A stretch of DNA of 64,000 nucleotides, from assembly GCA_016271365.2 (NCBI GenBank), contig CM057456.1, positions 611,635,501 to 611,699,500 on the forward strand. The letters run 5' to 3'. Each line of letters opens with the position of its first letter. Position 1 is the stretch's first letter. The notes under the pieces were generated by a model. The model was not told where the DNA came from. It did not search any database and saw only the letters and a program-made list of their open reading frames with translations. This stretch comes from Neoceratodus forsteri. Its lineage: Eukaryota > Chordata > Ceratodontiformes > Ceratodontidae. Position numbers and translations under genes: made by a program. Shown here in pieces: positions 43,356 to 54,831 of this stretch.

Positions 43356-43449
43356 GTTGGATTTTTTAAACAATAGTTTTCAAAATATTAATGAAATTAG
43401 GTTGTTGAATGACACAAAACCAGGCCCTGTTTTTGTCACTAATGAACAT

Positions 43450-44270
43450 GTTTTCTTACACACAAGTTATTTATTTTATTTGAAAATTGGTAACCGAGAG
43501 GCACACTGGACCAGGGCTTGTTTCCAGGTGCGATCCAGGGGAGGGGCACAGAGGAGGAACAGCATCATAATACATAACAGCAAACAGTCAAACTACATTT
43601 GGTAAAAGTTGTACAAAATTAGAATACATAATAAAAATTGTATATCCAGAGAATAAAGTGCGGTACAGCTCAGTAAGAACACCTGACAAATGCATGTACA
43701 GAAAGTGGCAGCAATACATGGTAACGAGAGGGGACTGACTTGTAGGGTGAATTATAGCCTGACCCCTTAAGGAAGAGAGAGGACACTGCAGTGGTGTGGC
43801 AGTAAAACCAAGGCAGGAGAGGGGAGCCTGCTGGCTGCTTACCTGGATGGTAAGGCTTGGCAAGGGAGGTGTCAGGAGGAAGAGTAACAAGAACAGGTGG
43901 GGAGGGGTTGGAGTTTCAGCTGGTGCCTGAGGGAACCAGGGGATGGGGAGAGGCAGAAGGAAGAGGAGGGGAGCTGGTTCTAAAATGAGGGAAGTTGATA
44001 GGAGATAGCAGATTGTCTAGCAGAAGATTGGGGGGAAGGAGTGGCAAAAGTGTGATGATCCCTGGAATGAATGGAACAGGAGGCAGGCTGAAGCTGGGAG
44101 AGAAGAGGGAAGGGAGCCAAAGCAGTATTTGCATATGAAGGAGGTACAGTGAGCCTGATGATGTGAGGGGCAGAGGGAGGATGGATAGAGATGAATACAG
44201 TGAACAATGGTAGATGCGAGGGGGAGCCTGAGAGGTGGAGGTTAAACACAAGTTACTCTCTTTCTGCTTT
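43450..44270. other. Purine-rich non-coding stretch
   Basis: A/T-rich to 43,650, then strongly G/A-rich to 44,240. Long Pro/Ser/Leu ORFs on the minus strand are a by-product of this composition. No protein motif, tRNA or repeat boundary recognised. Confidence 0.5.
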
Positions 44271-44339
44271 CATGCCAGTCTCAAACCATGAAAACTTAAA
44301 AATATAGAAGGCTTTGTAGACCATGCTCAAAGTTAGTTA

Positions 44340-44905
44340 GTTACAGGTCTGGCGCAGTGTTTGTCATGATTATGTGCCACTCGAGAAGTCCGCTACTAGT
44401 CTAGCACAGTGTTTGTAATTATACAGCTGCTTTGTAAGCGGCCCACAGGACTACTTGCAAAGTCCACTGTAGGTTTGGGAAATGTGTGTGTTATGCAGCT
44501 GCAGGTGCTATTCGTATGGCCCACAGGGCCGTCCATCCACAATTATGGCTTCTGTCTCAAAATGAAAGAAAATTAATTGCAGAAATACTCTGTCAGTGCA
44601 CAAGTTAGGGTTTATCATTAAGTTGATAAAAAATGAAGCATTAGGTTTTCTTGAACCTAACTCTGCCCCCGATATCCATGGAACTGAATATGAATGCAAA
44701 AGCACGATCCAGATGTTTTAATATCATAAATAAATAACATACTGTAGTACGAAGAATACAGTTACATACCATGGCAAACACTGTAGTTGTATGTTGTGAG
44801 AGATAAGGCCACAACATTCAGGCATGGGGCACTGTGTGTGACATTGCTGCTATGGGCCATTTGCAAAGTCTGCTACAGGTCTGGGGCAATGTGTCCTACC
44901 ATAAT
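44340..44905. repeat. Degenerate tandem repeat, about 80-90 bp unit
   Basis: Units contain CTACAGGTCTGG, CAGTGTTTGT, CAGCTGCTTTGTAAGCGGCC and TTGCAAAGTC with many changes; 44,525-44,770 is a non-matching interruption. The same unit in reverse orientation fills 47,470-47,800. Confidence 0.55.
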
Positions 44906-45335
44906 TCTTGATCTTCTTAGATGAAGTCTCCACCACTCATTCACACACCCACCCACCATTCCCCGAGCTCACTTATCTTGTGTTTGGTCTTCACTTCCTC
45001 GTTGGCTGGGCTGTAAAGACACTGTTGAATTGACCCTTCTTACATGTGTCATACGGACTGTCTTATGTCCGACATGGGTTAGTTTTACTAGGTTAATTTC
45101 CACTGCACCTTCTCAGTAAAAAAGGTACTGAGGCGGTTGGAGGGTTGACGCCAAGATAGCCTATATTGCGCGAGCCAGTCTCGCGAGTGCCCATGAGTTG
45201 TTCTACCTCCGCGCTGGCCCTTCTGAAGATTTTTGGCTCCCACTAGGTCCTAGCACGTCCGTCGTAGTCCCACTAGTGTAAATGAGTGGTGGAGACTTTG
45301 TCCAAGATGATCAAGAATTACACTAGGTATGTAAT
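44905..45335 (+). repeat. DIRS-like right-end module K1 (ICR plus terminal repeat)
   Basis: ATTCTTGATCTTCTTAGATG and ACCACTCATTCACAC at 44,903-44,956 are the complement of 45,279-45,325 (TGAGTGGTGGAGACTTTGTC, AAGATGATCAAGAATTAC). The 330-bp spacing mirrors the ICR to right-end spacing of DIRS-C. No YR is left upstream, so the DIRS link is by structure only. Confidence 0.5.
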
Positions 45336-45535
45336 TTACATTTTGTACCAGCACTGTCCTGTTGATGTCCATGTCAGGCAGCATGCCACCTTGGCAGGAC
45401 AATCCTGGATGGATTACTATCCTGAGCGAGCCATCAGCTGCAGGTTCACTAGTCCAGGTACTTTTTCTGAGCTTAGTACTCTGATCCACTAGTGGGAATA
45501 AGTGGTGAAGATTAATTCCTGTAAGATATCATCCC

Positions 45536-45957
45536 CCTCCCATCTACTCTACTCGTATCATCCTTCCGCCTTCCTACTTGCCCTCTAATCTTGCTCCGCT
45601 CCCCTCCCTACTTTCTGTTCTACCTCCTTGCTCTCATTTTCCCCCTTTCTCCCCTCCACCCCACTGTCCTGCATCCCAGTGACACTCCGATTCCCTTATC
45701 CCTTCCCCTCTCCCTCCCCTGTGTACCTCCTCCCTGTTTCCTTCCCTTTGTTTCCCCCTTCCTCCCACCCTACCCCCTCTCTGCCCCTGGTTTTCCCCAT
45801 GCTTTCCATCCTCCCACCCCACCCCTCTCTATGTTCATCCTTTTGCCCCTCCCTCCGCCCTCTCAGCCCCCTCTCTCCCCTCCCCATTTCTCGTTTTCCC
45901 GACCCCTCCCATCTCCCTCTTTTTACTTTTGTTCACCTTCCCCTCCCACCCTGGTAA
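45536..45957 (+). repeat. Polypyrimidine tract
   Basis: About 420 bp of almost pure C/T with CCCTCCC and TTCCC runs. The apparent 140-codon Pro/Leu ORF here is compositional. Confidence 0.85.
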
Positions 45958-46404
45958 GTCACTTCAGGCTTCAGGGTCTCTGCCTTGTCACTTCTCACTT
46001 CTCTCTCTGGTAACATGGTCCTCCCTGCTTTCTATTCTTATTAGCACTCCAGACAATAGAACTGATGCTTTAACATGTTCTGGCAACCTAGATAAGTGTT
46101 TTCACAGCTTACCTGATTTTACCCCAAAGCAACTGTCTATATCTGCAAAAGTGCATAACTTTACCAATTGAACCTGTTAAAGCATTTTCTGCTCAGTATT
46201 TTGTACTCCTCATTTGATATTTTTGCTGGTTGTAACATTGCCCCTACTGTAAACTGAACATTTGATGATTGTGTATATGTAACCTCTGTATTTTGAATTT
46301 GTACATATGTGATTGCTATGATGGTGGAGCCTCTGTAAAAGAGCCTTTGGCTCAAAGGTACTTTCCTAGATAATAAATAAATGAAGATATGAAAACTACA
46401 TTCA
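45958..46404 (+). repeat. Possible LINE/SINE 3' end
   Basis: Unrecognised sequence ending in a small hairpin AGCCTTTGGCTCAAAGGT followed by AATAAATAAATG, a layout like the 3' tails of L2/CR1-type or SINE elements. No coding sequence. Confidence 0.35.
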
Positions 46405-47465
46405 TACCATAATTCTTGATCTTCTAGGAACATTTTCTCCATTGATTCACACTCCCACCCACCATCCCCCAGACTCACTCCAGTATGGTTGTGTTGGGCT
46501 GCAAAGACACTGTGTTACTGGATTGGTGGCCCTTTTTCTCAGGTCACTGGGGCTGTCTTATGCCCTTAGTTTAATAAATGCGTAGGTACCTGTCAGGTTA
46601 TGCTGCATCTCCTCGGTAAAAAAGCTACTGAGGCTGTTGAGGGTCTGACACCGATGTAGTCAGGCAGATGTGTTCACTCACTCATGGAGCCATGCATGCA
46701 CGCTGCTTGCTTTGGCACCAGCCAAATGAAAAGTTCTAGCCCCCTCTGGGTCCTAGCACCTCCAGCTTAGACCCACTAGTGTGAATCAATGGTGAAGATA
46801 TTGCTAGAAGATTATGAATTACAGTAAGCGGCCTGGTGGTGCTGAGGGTTGAGGTGCTGGACACCACACCTCACGCCATGCCGGCAACCCTGGTTCAGCT
46901 ACGGACTCAGGTTGTCAGGGGTTGGTAGGGAGGGAGGGAGGGATCGAGCATCTGGACGACTGCTCTCCCTTCCCGGGGTGGGTATGCCCGCTCCGTGAGC
47001 GGCTCCTAGTGGAGACTAGGGGCCCTACAGGTAGGTGGGCTAGACATTACAGCGGGGGCGGAGCAGCGGCCAGGCTGCACCTAGGTGCGCTGCCAGGCAT
47101 TGCACGTCCACCCTCCGAAGGACAACCACAAGAGGAAAACCCTGGTGGCCTAGTGGAGGCAAAGGGGGCTCCAATTTCCTGCCCCCATCCGAATGCTGGG
47201 CCTGATTTCGTGGTCTCCTGGCTGCCCTCTGAATTCCTCGGCAGTCCCTATAATTACCGAAAAGGACACCAAGGGTGGGCTGAGGACCGATGCAGGGAGC
47301 TGGATTTAGCTGAGGAACTGGGGTGGAGACAGGTTAAGGAGGGCTTCAGTTAGGGAGTAGAGGTAGCGACGAGAGGGTTCCCCCGGAGAGATGCCCTAAT
47401 CCCCAGGTGGAAAAATAGGATTAACAAAAAAAAAAAAGAATTACAGTAAGAATGTAATTTTCATT
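46405..47465 (+). repeat. DIRS-like right-end module K2, split by a SINE
   Basis: Second copy of K1: ICR-like ATTCTTGATCTTCTAGGAAC at 46,413 and right-end-like GGTGAAGATATTGCTAGAAG, ATTATGAATTACAGTAAG at 46,789-46,828, continuing at 47,451 after the SINE. It shares AAGACACTGT, AAAAAAGCTACTGAGGC and CTCTGGGTCCTAGCAC with K1 (with differences). Confidence 0.5.
46829..47437 (+). mobile_element. SINE-like retroposon, 609 bp, 13-bp TSD, poly(A)
   Basis: Flanked by perfect copies of GAATTACAGTAAG at 46,816-46,828 and 47,438-47,450. The head has GCCTGGTGGTGCTGAGG (box A-like) and CCTGGTTCAGCTAC (box B-like) at a spacing suitable for a tRNA-derived promoter. The body is GC-rich with a GGGAGGGAGGGAGGG run at 46,927, and the tail is an A12 run. 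The TSD and tail show LINE-machinery retroposition. Longer than most tRNA SINEs; family not recognised. Confidence 0.75.
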
Positions 47466-47469
47466 TTTT

Positions 47470-47800
47470 GCCTTTCTTACTCCCCATGATGAACACTGCA
47501 TAATGACGCTCACTGTGCCAAACCGGAGCTCGCTTTGTTAGTGGCCCTGCAGGTCACTGACGAAGCAACTTCATAGTGATGTACATGGATGTGCTTTGTA
47601 AGTGTTCCCGTGGTCATTCACGAAGCAGCTGCAAAGTGAAGTGAACTGTGCCAAACCTGTCACGTGCTCATGAGCAGCTGCATTATGACACTCACAGCGT
47701 CAGACCTGTAGCTTGTTTTGTGAGTTGCCCTGCAGGTAACTCACAAAGCAGCTGCATATGTATTGGACTTCAGCTGCATATTCACAGACATAGCCCTACA
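47470..47800. repeat. Degenerate tandem repeat, reverse orientation
   Basis: Three to four units of about 85-90 bp with CTGTGCCAAACC, CGCTTTGTTAGTGGCCCTGC, GTCACTGACGAAGCAGCTGC-type blocks; reverse complement of the 44,340-44,905 unit. Confidence 0.55.
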
Positions 47801-48224
47801 TAGCCTTCTTTGTGGTGCCAAGTTTATGTAAAACTTAGTCTTCTCTGTATCAGTCTCACCATTCATCACTATTATGGGTATCTGGCTGGATGCGAGGACC
47901 CCCACGGGAGCTTTTTTTTGGAGGCGGAGTCAACACGGGCGGCAGCGCCCTCAAGGATGACATATTATGTGGCGCTCGTGGGTTGTCCGTTATCTGCTGT
48001 CAACTCCGCCTTGGCCCCAGTTCTTCTTCTTCCGCCGTCGAGAAAGGACCTTGTGGGAAGACTTGAAATTCATCTGCGTTTTGTGGCCTAGTCCATCAGT
48101 AGTGTTCGTTTTGGCTCTCAGTTCTGTTCACCCTGCTCAGTGCCACTTCAGTGATCTCCAGTAAGATCATTCCTTTATTTCTAAGTGACGCCGAGTACTT
48201 GTTTTTGGTTTATTTCCGTCCGGT

Positions 48225-48638
48225 CATGTCTTGTCCTGGGGACAAAAGCAAAAGTTGAAAGCAGGGCAGCCTCCTATACATCGGTATACCTGTGGCCGGC
48301 TTTACTCCGTAATGGACCAGCATGACCGGTGCCTCTCTTGTCCAGGCCCAGGCCATGATATGGATCACTCTGATGTCTGCTTTTTGATGAGCCGCTGAGT
48401 TTTAGAGATGCACACGTTCAAAATCGGACGTGTGCCGCTGACTTTTGGAGGGCAGGTTCGCAGTCGGCGGGCCAAGATAAGGACTGTCGGCCCTTCCTCC
48501 GGGTCCCCTCCCGGTCCTTTACAGCCCGCGGAGAAGGGGGGCCTCTGCCAGTCTTAGTCTTGCCATGGCAGGGGCTCCTCCCATGGTGCAGGAAGCCCAG
48601 TCTGGCTCTCTCGGTGGCCAGGCAGGAGGCACCGTTTT
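48225..48638 (+). pseudogene. DIRS-G gag, N-terminal part
   Basis: ATG at about 48,225 by analogy with DIRS-F. Cys/His cluster partly kept: MDQHDRCLSCPGPGHDMDHS, DVCFLM, with a tga stop after the cluster (48,398) and one Cys replaced. DIRS-F has RHDVCLRCLGPNHDMDSC at the same place. The end flank AGGAGGCACCGTTTT is the L1-2 target site. Confidence 0.65.
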
Positions 48639-48944
48639 ATTTTGTTTTTATAAATTGAAAAAACTTTATTATTTTACTAAAACCACATTAGAACAGTCAG
48701 TGAAGTACAGTAAGAAGAAACTGTTGGGATAAAGAAAATACAGCCTAACCCACCATCCTCCCCATCTTATCCCCCACTTCCCCCCCACCCCAGCGGAGTG
48801 CACCGGACCCTTTGTAACATAAGACAGTAAAAAATAGGATACCTAGAAGATGATTATAAAAGTAAAAATAACAATAATCTGTAGGAGAACTGGCTAGGTG
48901 TCAGGGATAAGATACCTGTTATTTCAAATATAAAGCAAATAATT

Positions 48945-51780
48945 TACATAGAAACATAGAAGTTGACGGCAGATAAGGACCGCAAGGCCCATCCAGTCTG
49001 CCCATTTCTTTTTCTACCTTATAAATGTGCCATCGGCCTTTGCTCTGTCAATGGCCTATCTATTCATAGTCATTTGTATTGCTCCCTTATGCCTATCCCA
49101 TGCCTGTTTGAAGCCCTGCACTGTATTCATAGCCACCACTTCTTGTGGTAAGCCATTCCATGCATCCACCACCTTTCTGTGAAAAGAATTTCTCACATTC
49201 CCCTTAATCGGCCTCCTCTAATCTCATGCTGTGTCCTCTTGTCCTGCTATTTTCTTATATTTAAACATGTTAGACTCTTTCACCTTGTTTATGCCCTTAA
49301 GGTGTTTGAATGCCTCGATCATATCACCTCTCTCCCTCCTTTGCTCAAGGGTATATATATTGAGCTCCGTTAATCTGTCCTCATATGTCTTCTGATGCAG
49401 TCCCTGCACCATTTTGGTTGCCCTTCTCTGGACTGCCTCAATTTGGTTAATGTCCTTGTGAAGGTGTGGCCTCCAATACTGCACGCAGTACTCCAGATGG
49501 GGCCTAACAGTGTCTTGTACAGAGGTATTATTACCTCCCTCTTACGACTTGTGTTACCCTACTAATACACCCCTAACACCCGCTAGCCTTACCTACTGCT
49601 TTAGAGGTCTGCTTGGATGATTTTAGGTCATCAGTGATGATGATGCCCAAGTCTCTTTCTTCCTTTGTGACTGCTAGCACTCCTCCCAGCCTATAGGTGG
49701 CTTCAGGGTTTCTCTTCCTATGTGCATGATTTTGCACTTCTTTGCATTAAATGCCAGTTGCCACTCTTCTGACCATTCTGCTAGTTTATCCAGATCTCTT
49801 CTCATTCTGCCCACCCCATCTGGATCATCTACTCTATTGCAGATCTTGGTGTCATCTGCAAACAGACAAGCCTTACCCTCTAGTCCATCTGCAAGGTCAC
49901 TAATGAAGATGTTGAAGAGGACTAGCCCCAGGACTGATCCTGAGGTACCCACTTGTGACTTGCATCTCTTCTGACTGTATACCATTTACCACCACTCTCT
50001 GTTTTCTGCCGTCCAACCAGTTTGCCACCCAGTTGACCAACTTCAGACCACCCGAGCCTACCCAGCTTATTTATCAATCTTCTATGTGGAACAGTGTCAA
50101 AAGCTTTGCTGAAGTCAAGGTAGGCGACATCAACTCTCCCTCTTGGTCCACCACTCTGGTTACCCAGTCAAAGAAATCTATGAGATTAGTTTGACAGGAC
50201 CTTCCTTTGTAAACCCATGCTGTCTTGGATCCTGTGCCCTGTGGATTCTAGGTGTTGCACTATCCTTTCCTTGAGGAGTGCCTCCATAATCTTGCCCACT
50301 ACTGAGGTAAGACTGACTGGTCTGTAGTTCCCGCCTCCTCCCTGCTACCACTCTTGTGGGGGGATCCATGAGCCCTTCTCCAGTCTTCTGGGACCTCTCC
50401 TGTGCTCAGAGACTCACTAAACAATTCTGCTAATGGCTCTGCTAGTTCCTCCTTTAGCTCCTTAAGTACCCTGGGATGTATGCCATCAGGTCCCATTGCC
50501 TTATCCACCCTGAGCTAGCAAGCTCTTGTAGGACCCTTTCTTTTGTGAAGGAGTAGTGCTCACCTCCCTCCCCTGTGTCCATGATGCTGAGCTGTGGGCC
50601 CTGCCTACCTTCTCTTCAGTAAATACTGAGCAAAGTATCTATTTAGGATAGATGCCTTTACAGGGTCCTCCTCCTCACATGCTCCCTTTTCTCCATTAAG
50701 CTAAGCAATACCCCTCTGGACTTTCTCCTTTCACTAATGTATATAGAAAGTCTTGTCACCTTCTTTTACTGTTCGTGCTAGTGTTTCCTCAGTTTGAGAC
50801 TTTGCCTGCCTTACTGCCTTACCTGCTTCCCTTAGGGCAGTTTGGTATGCCTCCCATCTTCATCCCGCTGTGCTCCCTTATATTTCCTGAAGGCCAGCCT
50901 TTTGGCTCTGACCTTTCTGCTACTGTATTTGAGAACCAAAGTGGTTTCCTCTTCTTTGCACTTCCTTTTCTGTCTAACACAATGGGATGTTGCTTCAAGT
51001 ATTGCATCCTTAATGCTTGCCCACTTTGCCTGTACCCCTCACCTGTGTTTCTTTTGCCAGGGCTAGCTTAACTCTGTTGGCCATCTTATCAAAGTCAGCT
51101 CCTCTGAAGTCCCATATTTTTGCCTTGGAATGGGTTGATTTAGATGTAGTAGCCAAATTGAACCATACCATGTGATGGTCACTGGCCCCCATGTGACCTT
51201 CTACCTGGAGATCTGTGATCCCTTCTTTGTTAGTCAGTACTTGATCTAGGATAGCCCTGTCTCTTGTGGGTTGCTGTACCAGTTGTTTGAGGCCTCCCCT
51301 GCAGGAATCCACTATGAGTCTAGTTCTGGCAGATGTTCCTGCTGGTATTGACCAATCTGTATCCGGCATGTTGAAGTCTCCCATTATCAGAACCTCCCTT
51401 TAGCTGTCATGTTTTGTATATCTTCTAACAGCAATGTGTCTGTGTCCTCCTCTGGTCTGGGGCCTGTAGACAACCCAGTTCTTATGGCTGTCCCATTTCC
51501 TGTTTCCAGGGTGACCCACAGTTCTTCTGGCTCCTTATGTTATTCTGAATTTCTGTAGCTTTGATATTTTCATTAACATACAGGGCCACTCCTCCCCCTT
51601 TGCACCTCGGTCTCTTCTGAAACAATACATAGCCAGGTACTGAAGTCTCCCAAGTGTGGTTACTGGTAAACCACGTCTCACTAATTGCTACTATGTCCAG
51701 TTTAGCCTCTGACATTATTGCCTGCAGGTCTGGGATCTTATTTCCCAGGCTGTGAGCATTTTATACATGATTTTCCATTG
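48945..51780 (-). mobile_element. CR1-H: 5'-truncated CR1 inside L1-2
   Basis: The 3' end at 48,945 (ACATAGAAACATAGAAGTTG, ACGGCAGATAAGGACCGCAA) equals the CR1-1 3' end inverted. The 5' end lies close to the start of ORF2 (NAHSLGNKIPDLQAIMSEAK at about 51,760), so ORF1 is absent, the usual CR1 truncation. Inserted in the L1-2 3' UTR region. Confidence 0.85.
48960..51770 (-). pseudogene. CR1-H ORF2: endonuclease and RT
   Basis: Endonuclease: NAHSLGNKIPDLQAIMSEAK, DIVAISETWFTSNHTWETSV, GGGVALYVNENIKA, then MGDFNMPDTDWSIPAGTSAR, LDQVLTNKEGITDL, GASDHHMVWF (SDH box intact). RT: DKAMGPDGIHPRVLKELKEE, VPEDWRRAH, QHGFTKEG, VLGLVLFNIFISDLADGLEG, and FADDTKICNRVDDPDGVGRM with the catalytic Asp pair intact at about 49,850. 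C-terminus: EAVQRRATKMVQGLHQKTYE. Several frame changes between blocks (about 50,000-50,370). Better preserved than CR1-1 at the active site. Confidence 0.85.
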
Positions 51781-54700
51781 GCCAGATTTTGGTGTGTTAG
51801 TTGTTGGGTGAAGTTTGGCATTACCCCTGTGCGTCGTATGGGGAGACAAACCTTTTTTCTTACCTGGTGATGCAAATGAACGGCAAACATGCTGAATTCC
51901 TGTTTGACCACTAGCTGATTTGCCCCACATCTTGTTGAAAAGGGGCATGCGATTGCGTGTAGTTGCATTTAAGTATTCTGTTCTTAAGGAGAACGAGAGC
52001 TCATTTAGCCATTCAGTGTAGGTAATGGGAGATTGGTCAAGTCAACGCCTCAGGACTAATTTTTTTAACCGCTGACAAGACAAGAGCCATATGGTAATGG
52101 CGTTCTTTCACCTGGATCAATGAGAAGTCACAGAGAACACAAACTTCAGGAGAGAAAAGACCACCTAATCCCAAGAGTGGGTCTAATCTTTCCTCTGTTC
52201 GCCCATAAGGGAGAGACTTTCTCACATAGCCAAAAGACGTGCAATAGGGTACCATCTGCTTTACCACATCTGGTACAGCTAGGGGAGGGAAGGCGACCTA
52301 TTCTAGCTAGTTTTAATAGGGATATAGTACATATTATTGAGAATGTGGTATTGAGTGAGTCGGAGTCGATCTTGAGTCAAATATGTGTAAAGGTTATTCC
52401 ATAATGTAGGCCAGTTAAAAGTATACTCTGGTAACAAGGATTTCCAAACTTTGGATCCACTTGGATTAGGTAGAGGAAGCTAAGTTAATAAATGCCGAAA
52501 TAGAGTTGAAACTCCATGAGGTTTGAGTGCCATGTTTTGAATCTGTTGAAGAAAATCTCCAAGCATTGAGGGTTGTGGAGCAGGTCCAAATTGTCATGTT
52601 AACAGATGTCTTAGCTGATAAACCTTAAAATATGAATAGGACTTAAATTGAGCTCATCTAATATCTCTGAAGAGGTTAAAATGGAGGTTGGGTTATAAAA
52701 GTCAAATACCTTAAGGTCAGACTCAATAGGAAACCAGGTAGGGGATAGTGAAGAATTCCCTATCTTGATGTTCAAGTTGTAGAAAATAGGTTGAGAGAGC
52801 TCTTTAGATAAAGGAATTTTGAAATAGGAACATAGTTGCAAAAAAACCTTAGTAGAGATACCAATCGGGGACGACCTTAAAGACTCAGACAAAGAATTCC
52901 AGGGAGAGAAGGGGCTAGAAATGGGGGACAGTTTGTGGTCAGAGATTAACTGGGCTTCAGTTTGTAACCAAATTGGGATGTATTCACTAACAGTGAGGTT
53001 GTGGGGATTTGAGAGCCATTTACCAAATTTTTGAAGGTGGCTGGCCCAGTAATATAATAAAAAATCAGGAAGTCTCAAACCACCAGATTCCCTGGGTAAC
53101 CTAAGTTTGGAATAAGATCGTCTGCAGGACTTATCTGCCCATTTAAAGGATGCAATGTAAGAATGGACACGCTTAAAAAAAGGATAGGGGAAGCCAGATG
53201 TTGAGCATATTCAGAGGATAAAAGAGCCTGGGTAGTATGTTCATCTTAATAATGTTTATCCTGCCCCATAAGGAGACTGGAAGGCGTTTCCAGCGTGTCA
53301 AGCATACCTCTGAACTGTACCACATTACGAGGAACGTTCCTCATTTTACGTCACAAAAGCTCCCTGTTCCACATTGTGAGAACTTGTTCCACATTCAGTA
53401 TTAACATTTTAAAGCAAAAATCTTTAGTACATGATGTAAAAAAATATATTATTCAATTAATAACAGACTTTCTGAACATAAATGCAAACATTTTAATGGT
53501 GCTCTGAGCTTCCTAGGTAAAGATTTGATTAAGTGTTCCACATTTTGCTAATTTTTTCCACATTTTGAGAGGCAATGTTCTACATTTGGGGGACAAAAGG
53601 TTGAGAGGTATGGTCCTGTTGTATGTTTATTAGCAAGTTTTCCAAGTTCAGCTTCTTGGTCAAGGAGAGGTCATTGGTTAAGTAAACACCCAGATATTTA
53701 ATGTACCTGGGGGACCATCTCATACCAAAGGGAGAGAAGTCTTGACTATAAACTAAGTTATTAAGAGTTATACTTCAGTTTTGCTGAGATTTAATTTATA
53801 ATTGGACTATTTCCCAATGTCCTCTATGACTTGTAAGGCTGCAGTAAGAGAAGATGTAGGATTTGAAAGGTGGAGTGAGATATCATCTGCATAAATAGAG
53901 AGGGACAGAGTGAGATTACTAACTTGAATGCCTTGTATGTTGGGACGAATTTTCAAGCTTCTAATAAGCGGTTCCAGACAAAGATTAAAAAGAAAATGAG
54001 AAAGAGGGCAGTCCTGATGGGTTCTGGTATATAGGGAAAAGGGAGAGGAGAGTGTTCCATTATAGTAAATCTTGGTGCTGGGGGAGGAGTAGAGAACCTG
54101 AATTCACTGTATGAAGCTGGAGAGGTGAAGACCATTTTCTGCAAGGTTAACCATAGAAAAGACCAGTCGACCCTATCAAAGGCCTTCTCAGCGTCAAGGG
54201 ATGCCAGAGCCATAGGAATAAGGGAGGAGTTAACTATCTGAAAAAGGTGATCTGTCTTCAGAATATGGTCAGCTGAAGATCTCCCAGAGACGAATCCTAC
54301 CTGTTCTGGATTGAGAAGGCCATGACAGACATTCTCAATACGTTTAGCTAATCTTGGAGAGTATTTTGATGTCACAGGGAGATGGGTCGATAGCTCGCCG
54401 GGTGGTTAGATGGTTTGTCTGGTTTGAGAAGAAGGATGATAATGGCCTCTAATAGTGAAGAGTCTAGAGAGTCTGAAGAGAATATGAAATTATAAAGTCA
54501 GAGCAAGAAAGGAGTTAGGTCTGCTTGAAAGCTCTTGTAAAAGTTAGTGTGGAAACCATCACGGCCAGGAGACTTATCTGGAGCAAGATTATTTATGGCG
54601 AACTCTATCTCAGTAGTAGATATGGGAGTTGAAAGATAGTTTTGCTGTTGTTCAGTAAGCCTGGGCAGGGGAATAGAGTTTAAGTATGTGAGGATCTCAG

Positions 54701-54830
54701 AGGTATCTGGTGCAGATCAACGTTTATTATATAATGTAGAGCAGAACTGTTGGAAAACTAATGATATGTCCCTAGGAAGGATTTTAGTAGAGCCATATGA
54801 AGCTAGAATAGAAGGGATAATTCATGATGC
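51781..54830 (-). pseudogene. L1-2 ORF2, RT and C-terminal region
   Basis: RT N-terminus 54,380-54,830 in broken frames: LAPDKSPGRDGFHTNFYKSF, IIILLLKPDKPS, SYRPISL. Then 53,953-54,375: LLNPEQVGFVSGRSSADHIL, SLDAEKAFDRVDWSFLWLTL. The active site SIYADDISLHLSNPTSSL at about 53,870-53,910 keeps both Asp residues. A TIR element interrupts at 53,303-53,612. C-terminal domain: PWNSLSESLRSSPIGISTK (52,860-52,910) and WLNELSFSLRTEYLNATTRN (about 51,960-52,010), which is the L1 ORF2 end. Confidence 0.8.
53303..53612. mobile_element. TIR element in L1-2 ORF2, 310 bp
   Basis: Ends are CATACCTCT and AGAGGTATG with further loose inverted similarity inside (TACCACATT / AATGTTCTACAT). The body is A/T-rich with repeated TTCCACATT motifs (53,381, 53,390, 53,540, 53,558). 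L1 ORF2 sequence is continuous on both sides, so this is an insertion. Superfamily not assigned. Confidence 0.6.
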
Positions 54831-54831
54831 C

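Noticed and set aside
45591..46013. 140-codon Pro/Leu/Ser ORF on the plus strand
   Set aside because: It lies in a nearly pure C/T tract, has several overlapping equally open frames and no domain; compositional artefact.
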